Below the pieces are notes generated by a model. The model did not search any database. It was given only the letters and a program-made list of their open reading frames with translations, and was not told where the DNA came from. The position numbers and the translations under genes are program-made. A stretch of 44,546 bases of DNA, from assembly GCA_031281485.1 (NCBI GenBank), contig JAITFI010000083.1:1-44546 (forward strand), given 5' to 3'. Positions 40,801 to 44,546 of the stretch are shown piece after piece. Position 1 is the stretch's first letter. The number at the start of each line of letters is the position of its first letter. Origin of the DNA: Chitinispirillales bacterium (lineage in GTDB: Bacteria; Fibrobacterota; Chitinivibrionia; Chitinivibrionales; Chitinispirillaceae).

Positions 40801-42556
40801 CAAAGGGGCTTCTCGCCAAGTATGTGCTGCCGATATCCAAATTGTCGTCCAACCTCAAAGATACCCTCATCCGGGAAGACGTTTGGAAACCCGATTTTTC
40901 AACAGTCACGCTCCACTCTGCCGCCCGGCAAGAGATCGTAAAGGCGCCGCGGCTGTCGGTCACCGCGGAGACGGTGTCGCCCAGCTCGGAAACAGCGGTG
41001 ACCTTGGCGGCGCTTACCGCCGAACTGTCCGCCGCCGTGAGCACCCGACCATAAAGGACCGCCTCCGGGCGCGACATCGGTATATTCACACTGGTGGTTC
41101 TGCCACCCGATACGGTGACAGTCGTCGTGTACGTAAAATAACCCTCTTTAACGGCTGTTATACGGTATGTTCCGGCCGCGAAAGCCCTCTCTTGCAGACC
41201 GCCGCTGCCCGTGTAGAAGAGTAGCGGCGCCATTGTCGGTCCGCTCAGCACTTCCAATTTCAACTCCACGTAGCCGACCGCCAGCGTCGTGTCGCCTATC
41301 CTCTCCCGCGTCGCAATGCTTATGGCGCCCTCGTCCCTTCTGGTGTAATTGAACGGGGAAGCCGACAGGGTATCTGTGGAGTCGGTGAAGGCCGCGCCGC
41401 GGCTGTCGAGCGCGTAGACGCGCCACTTGTACAAACCGCCCGTCAGCGTACCCGCCGCGTCGAGCGTCACGTTCAACGCATCCGTTTGGCTACCGCGCGG
41501 CACCGTAGTCTCCCAAGCCAATAGGCCCATCTTGAAATCGCCCATGCCCTCCATACCGAAAGTCGCGGCGGTGCCCTCCCTCAAGATGTTCACCAAGTAC
41601 GACGTAGCGCGCGTGTCGAGATTATTCCACTTAAACGTTATCTGATCGTTATCTCTAAACGTGTTGCTCGGCGGCCTTGGAGACTGGGCTCTCGGAACCC
41701 TGAGCGTATTTTGGGCGTCTCCGCCGATTTTGAACCGCCCGGCCACCCCGTCAGTCATGTTCAACACCTCCCACGAGGTAAACTCGGGGCGGTTGCCGTA
41801 GTTATTCAGCACCATCCAAGAGTAGGTCGTGCCGAGCGCGAGCGGCGGCGGCGCGGAGGTAATCGTATTCGACGGATCGGGCGCGCCGTAAGTTATTTGC
41901 GTGTTCTGCGTTATGGCCTGCCAGATGATGTTAACATCGGTATTGAGTTTATTGTTCGAATTGATAAAAGGTTTGTCGGAGAGTATTATATGGTAGTACG
42001 GCACGCCCGGAACCGGCTTCCACCTAAAAACGGGCGCAAGCTCGGTCACCGTCTTCACAAACTCGCCGCCGACTATATTGGCCTTTGGTGATTCGATAGC
42101 GGGCGGATCCTCGCTTCTTACCATCAGGCGGAAGTAATCCGAATACAACGTGTCGCTTCCGTTCACGGACGCCACGATAATGTAATACACCCCCGGCCCC
42201 ATTCGACCGCCTTGACGGTTGGGGACAAAGCTTACGGACTTACTCCGAGAGGCCCCGTAAAAATTCGCCGACACGTTTGAATCTATCGCGGAAGCAAGCC
42301 TCGTATACCTCGCCAGATTCCCGCCGGAAGGCGTGGCGGAGTAGTATACTCCGGCGTCTCGCGGGTCGTCCGCAAGGGACTGCGCTCCGGCATCCTCCGA
42401 AAGCTGCACCCACTTGACACGAACGACGTTGTCCTGCGCTCTTACGCCGGCGGAGGAGGGGTCGGGCACAATCTTCAAACTTTGCTTCTGCGCCGCCGCG
42501 GCAAACGCAAAGCACGCGAGAACCGACAAGACAGCGGCTTCAATTTTCCTTAACAT
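37820..42556 (-). CDS. Giant secreted Ig/carboxypeptidase-regulatory repeat protein with FlgD-like C-terminus
   Basis: This 1578-aa protein has a signal peptide (about 1-22). Residues about 140-420 contain fibronectin III/Ig-like domains (PVFRWKPVPGVPYYHIILSD, ITFKWNNLDTRATSYLVNIL). Residues about 500-850 contain carboxypeptidase-regulatory-like repeats (LYGRVLTAADSSAVSAAKVT, FALSGVVRNSNGQPVMGARV, SGVITGKRWVASVNDYR). Residues about 980-1450 are more beta-sandwich modules. The C-terminus (VKSVKVRVHNAAGKMVWGVE, NRFWWNGR, NGRYYVMVILTD) is a FlgD-like Ig domain often found at the end of surface proteins. A large extracellular adhesin or machinery component is likely. It sits between two outer-membrane barrels in one operon. 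Confidence 0.85.
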   Translation of the reverse strand: MLRKIEAAVLSVLACFAFAAAAQKQSLKIVPDPSSAGVRAQDNVVRVKWVQLSEDAGAQSLADDPRDAGVYYSATPSGGNLARYTRLASAIDSNVSANFYGASRSKSVSFVPNRQGGRMGPGVYYIIVASVNGSDTLYSDYFRLMVRSEDPPAIESPKANIVGGEFVKTVTELAPVFRWKPVPGVPYYHIILSDKPFINSNNKLNTDVNIIWQAITQNTQITYGAPDPSNTITSAPPPLALGTTYSWMVLNNYGNRPEFTSWEVLNMTDGVAGRFKIGGDAQNTLRVPRAQSPRPPSNTFRDNDQITFKWNNLDTRATSYLVNILREGTAATFGMEGMGDFKMGLLAWETTVPRGSQTDALNVTLDAAGTLTGGLYKWRVYALDSRGAAFTDSTDTLSASPFNYTRRDEGAISIATRERIGDTTLAVGYVELKLEVLSGPTMAPLLFYTGSGGLQERAFAAGTYRITAVKEGYFTYTTTVTVSGGRTTSVNIPMSRPEAVLYGRVLTAADSSAVSAAKVTAVSELGDTVSAVTDSRGAFTISCRAAEWSVTVEKSGFQTSSRMRVSLRLDDNLDIGSTYLARSPFALSGVVRNSNGQPVMGARVRILRDGAIADELASTPQNGAYVFYLNSGTYTITAEKPGFAMFSRSVAVVGAMTQNITIKEGAVVVSGVITGKRWVASVNDYRAAPIVSARVTFADAARPDTFTVTSDAVFGKFSVSLPIDRDYKVIASAAGFSANGNARDFNTRGVGGTLAKPYADDTLYALATIKASVTGADEGVPVDVIVYDANDNGRVIASGRIVVSGNLERDVCELSNIPDGNNIKIVAGAERFFTRERDIQTIAIRNGSLAPNREVYNFPMERGNGRVSFNVAGYAGGGVVKVVSPLNRTIPFVANAPGVVAELNGVGNVEYVVGVVPSDTSRLELSYHKFAVSSGDPRTESLSLPFTYTARSVADIDTSAGFVKINWPAGPVSGPSVNRVELYYRSEGSARFDSIGVNVEAGMLQEFKINRNVRDGCNLYHYFRVYTNTGDIYGSSNQLYRTYVRPNEKIISRVVVEPGVTGGDTLVMSSSYPTVFTFKAFYGDQFGPIIIDSVGTVSWKVWRVAWVTDVAREDTARGTGTTFSYTTPSPERGEQYLILQAVLTPSRNGYKTKSGAPHDTVLFPVRVTGKALKSISILRNGDAGPILNTETAGFRVEAFDTSGTPVTVLPREWRIYPNNGRDSAGTIDGYGLFKPNPGFVGMAGIVATVGGRRLEYTEPGAEIPGQRVNYLLRRSGSVANTLKGMRVIFDTVRTSTVLEVTVPQLKNYIHRGTENYTMADTVAFDMTVRDTSAIGGNIVLEFDVPRHLRDAVGNSDYEFRVGKWFPDSLQWVPTDSTRITGGVVSTVLSPLSAASEQSLTKAKAKRTSVVRKVSKAAALFGQVSKASAIYVSARYALVLKTSKTSLSLSISPHPFSPYIVPKKEYPNNRDTAGTCIKVNIQAPDPFVKSVKVRVHNAAGKMVWGVEKLGAQTGENRFWWNGRTSGSGGAVSEIVWSEDYYNSNRSRPMCRNGRYYVMVILTDMEGKQKRVMKPLVLMK

Positions 42557-42573
42557 CTTTTATACTGATCCTT

Positions 42574-44073
42574 TCAAAAGTAATAATTGACCCCGCTCCG
42601 CAAAGCCGGCAACGGCAATATGTCGGCCTCTACGCGCAACTGCAACTTGGTACCGATGTTGAAACCGCCGTTGAGTATCGGCAGCAGCATGACCACATCC
42701 CCCACGCGTAAACTGCTAAGCGAACTGTTGTCACGAAGCACGTGCTTGTCGTTGCTGCGTATATCGAACCCGGCCAAGCCTACGCTCGCAAAAAACGACG
42801 GGTACGCGGCGCTCAACACTAAAATATGATCGACGAGTATGCCCACATCGACCTTAGTGCTCTTAAAATCAGAATGGGAATCAGCGGAACCGTTCAACGA
42901 ATCCACTTTCCTTAATATGTCCATCTCCATGGCCACCTCGCCGAATATCTTCGTGTAGGAGACGTTGAGCCTTTGCGGAATGATGTCGAACGAGAGCGTG
43001 TGGCCCTGCGGCATTTTCCACTTCCAAGAAGGTATATCGTAGTTAATGCGGTCCACCCCCCTTATGCTCGCGCTGTCTATGGTCAGTTCGCCCGTTTCTA
43101 TGATGGAGTCGAGAATTTGCGGCATGACGAAGCCGCCGCCGCCGGAACCAGTCGCCTTGACGCTGAGCCCGAAACGCGAATTAAGCGCGAACCTCTTCCA
43201 CTTTACGCCGATCGACGGCGACCATCCCTCGGCCTTGAAACGCCCCTGCGCAAACCCGTTGAACTTCTCAGACGAGAAATTGACGAACTCCGTGTCTATA
43301 GGCGCTCCGACGCCGCTGCCCATCTCTATACCCTTGACGTTGAAGTTCACGTGCCCCAAAAGGTCTATATCCGCCTTCAAACGAATATCCGCGGAAAACA
43401 AGTGGCGGTGCATATTGATCGCGAAGATCAAATCGTCGCTGTTCCCGACGCGGTACGCGTACCCGAAAGTCATGGTCTCCCAACCCATGCTGAAAGATAA
43501 CGGCAACCTCAGCGCGCCTTTTAAGGCGAGAAAACCGATGGTGTCCGGAGCGGTGGTACTGACGGTGTCTACCTTATATGTTATGGGCCGCGTTTCTTTT
43601 ATGATCGACGAACCGCCCAAAGCGGTGTTGAAGTTCATGTAGAAGTTCTGCGTGTAGGCGAAGGTCCCAACGCCTGAGAGCATCGGCACGTCCACCCGCA
43701 CCGAGTAGTTGGTATTCTGTTCCGTGCCGGCGGTCGGCTTGAACCTCTCGCCCTTCTTGAAGATTTTGCCGTTGCTGAAGATGTCGTCCATCGCCTCGGC
43801 GTCAAGGAAGTCGCTCAAACCGGCGGAATAACCCACCGGCAGGTTGAACCCCAAATACCCGACCGGATACTGGAAAGAAACGCTCGTCAAAGGACGCAGC
43901 AAATCGTAGTTGAAACCCATCGCCAAGCGCGCGTCGAACGACGGCACCCAAACGTGAAACGGAGTATCGAACGACGACCAAAAGTTAACGAGGGGGTCGT
44001 CGTCCGCCGCGCAGGGCCGCCCCACCGCAAACACCGCAACCACCGCCGCGGCCAAAATACCTATTCGTTTCAT
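42574..44073 (-). CDS. Predicted outer-membrane beta-barrel protein
   Basis: The ATG at 44073, 8 nt after GAGGG, gives 499 aa. A signal peptide covers about residues 1-23 (ending PCAADD). The rest is alternating hydrophobic/polar strands typical of outer-membrane barrels (YPVGYLGFNLPVGYSAGLSD, LPLSFSMGWETMTFGYAYRV, LRLKADIDLLGHVNFNVKGI-like strands), ending in the aromatic SGVNYYF, where the final Phe is the classic insertion signal. I do not recognise the family. It is the first gene of a three-gene minus-strand operon (17 nt before the giant secreted protein). Confidence 0.8.
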   Translation of the reverse strand: MKRIGILAAAVVAVFAVGRPCAADDDPLVNFWSSFDTPFHVWVPSFDARLAMGFNYDLLRPLTSVSFQYPVGYLGFNLPVGYSAGLSDFLDAEAMDDIFSNGKIFKKGERFKPTAGTEQNTNYSVRVDVPMLSGVGTFAYTQNFYMNFNTALGGSSIIKETRPITYKVDTVSTTAPDTIGFLALKGALRLPLSFSMGWETMTFGYAYRVGNSDDLIFAINMHRHLFSADIRLKADIDLLGHVNFNVKGIEMGSGVGAPIDTEFVNFSSEKFNGFAQGRFKAEGWSPSIGVKWKRFALNSRFGLSVKATGSGGGGFVMPQILDSIIETGELTIDSASIRGVDRINYDIPSWKWKMPQGHTLSFDIIPQRLNVSYTKIFGEVAMEMDILRKVDSLNGSADSHSDFKSTKVDVGILVDHILVLSAAYPSFFASVGLAGFDIRSNDKHVLRDNSSLSSLRVGDVVMLLPILNGGFNIGTKLQLRVEADILPLPALRSGVNYYF

Positions 44074-44546
44074 TATTAATACCCTCACCCAACCCCTAAT
44101 TTATTATATTTGAACGACCGCATATCCCGAATATTTGACATTCGGAATAGGAAAAATAGTTATTGCGCACAAATATTGTCAATGATTTTTGTTAATTTTT
44201 TATGTTTCTCTTTAACTCGTTGAAAAATATAGTAGTTACGACTTTGAAAATGGGGCTTTATTGAAAAGTTCGGGGGCTAAACTCATTAAATCAAATTCTT
44301 TAAATTCTTTTTTAGACGGAAGGGCGCTTAAATCAAATTCTTTTAAAATCATTTTTAGACGAAAGGGCGCGATAAATCGCGCCCTTTCATAGAATATGCG
44401 GGGCTAAACCCCGCATATGAAGTCAAAATCAACTTCAACGGCTTTTTTCTTTTTAATCCTATAATCCTTTAAATCCTACTAATCCTAGTTCAGACAGTCT
44501 TTTGATTTTATATATGCGGGGTTTGGCTTCGCCGAGATAAACAAGT
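44074..44546. repeat. 473-nt gene-free end region dense in palindromic and tandem repeats
   Basis: No gene is visible. At about 44269-44285 there is a half hairpin (TTCGGGGGCTAAAC) lacking its other arm. A 42-43-nt unit (TTAAATCAAATTC ... TTTTTAGACG(G/A)AAGGGCGC) occurs twice in tandem at 44286-44327 and 44328-44370; only the second continues into the full hairpin at 44361-44388. A second hairpin follows at 44394-44418. A run of AATCCT words lies at 44452-44489, then TTCAGACAGTC. The operon promoter at 44073 must lie in the first about 150 nt, which are AT-rich. Confidence 0.8.

Noticed and set aside
38447-41224. 925-aa open frame antisense to the giant secreted protein
   Set aside because: Its composition (Arg/His/Pro-rich) is that of an antisense shadow. 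The minus-strand frame has a signal peptide and recognisable Ig-like domains.

Overview
The window most likely comes from a Fibrobacterota-type, Gram-negative, diderm bacterium. This is inferred, not proven. The strongest marker is a secreted protein carrying the Fibrobacter succinogenes major paralogous (FISUMP) domain (9100-9759). Supporting signs are lpxK (lipid A), several lipoproteins and outer-membrane barrels, very large secreted repeat proteins with FlgD/sorting-type C-termini, and two plant-cell-wall esterases (a CE15 glucuronoyl-esterase-like and a CE6/sialate-acetylesterase-like protein). Genes are GC-rich, while intergenic DNA is AT-rich and carries families of short palindromic repeats. 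A host-gut or other fibre-degrading lifestyle fits, but the sequence does not show it directly.

Layout. 1-5.9 kb: MATE transporter, a short hypothetical, a Pro/Ala-rich secreted protein, FmdB-type zinc ribbon and PBP1A. 6-9.8 kb: tRNA-Ala(CGC), a coupled trio (76-aa protein, alpha/alpha-toroid-like protein, YkgJ-type Cys-cluster protein), and the FISUMP protein on the opposite strand. 10-13.2 kb: the translation cluster rpmE - DUF1385 - prfA - prmC, with overlapping starts. 13.3-17.4 kb: a DUF5618-like protein (minus), then lpxK and two SH3 proteins, the second with a membrane-spanning SH3/receiver/DUF4388 architecture. 17.4-24.9 kb (minus): a tightly coupled envelope operon reading giant TPR protein, secreted protein, M48-TPR protease, lipoprotein, ruvX. 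25.1-26.5 kb: hisH-hisF without other his genes. 26.5-29.2 kb (minus): two secreted carbohydrate esterases. 29.5-30.8 kb (minus): two membrane proteins, one a zinc-ribbon/TM/FliL-like fusion. 31.3-33.6 kb (minus): a degenerate receiver protein followed by a ParA-TM-LysM-like-M23 fusion. 33.7-36.1 kb: a membrane-anchored TPR protein divergent from a GAF-SpoIIE phosphatase. 36.1-44.1 kb (minus): three outer-membrane/secreted genes in one operon. 44.1-44.5 kb: dense palindromic repeats.

Most notable. (1) The ParA/MinD-like ATPase joined through one membrane segment to a LysM-like region and an intact M23 peptidase, with a stand-alone pseudo-receiver encoded just upstream. It looks like an undescribed device linking cytoplasmic positioning to periplasmic wall cleavage. 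(2) The SH3-TM-receiver-DUF4388 protein, whose receiver shares a FYNV signature with that stand-alone pseudo-receiver. (3) A zinc ribbon joined to a FliL-like domain with no flagellar genes nearby. (4) A 1478-aa TPR protein made by duplication of a block of about 555 residues. (5) A HisF lacking the usual second catalytic Asp. (6) Modular hairpin repeats with constant borders and interchangeable stems. All function calls are made by reading motifs; no database search was run.
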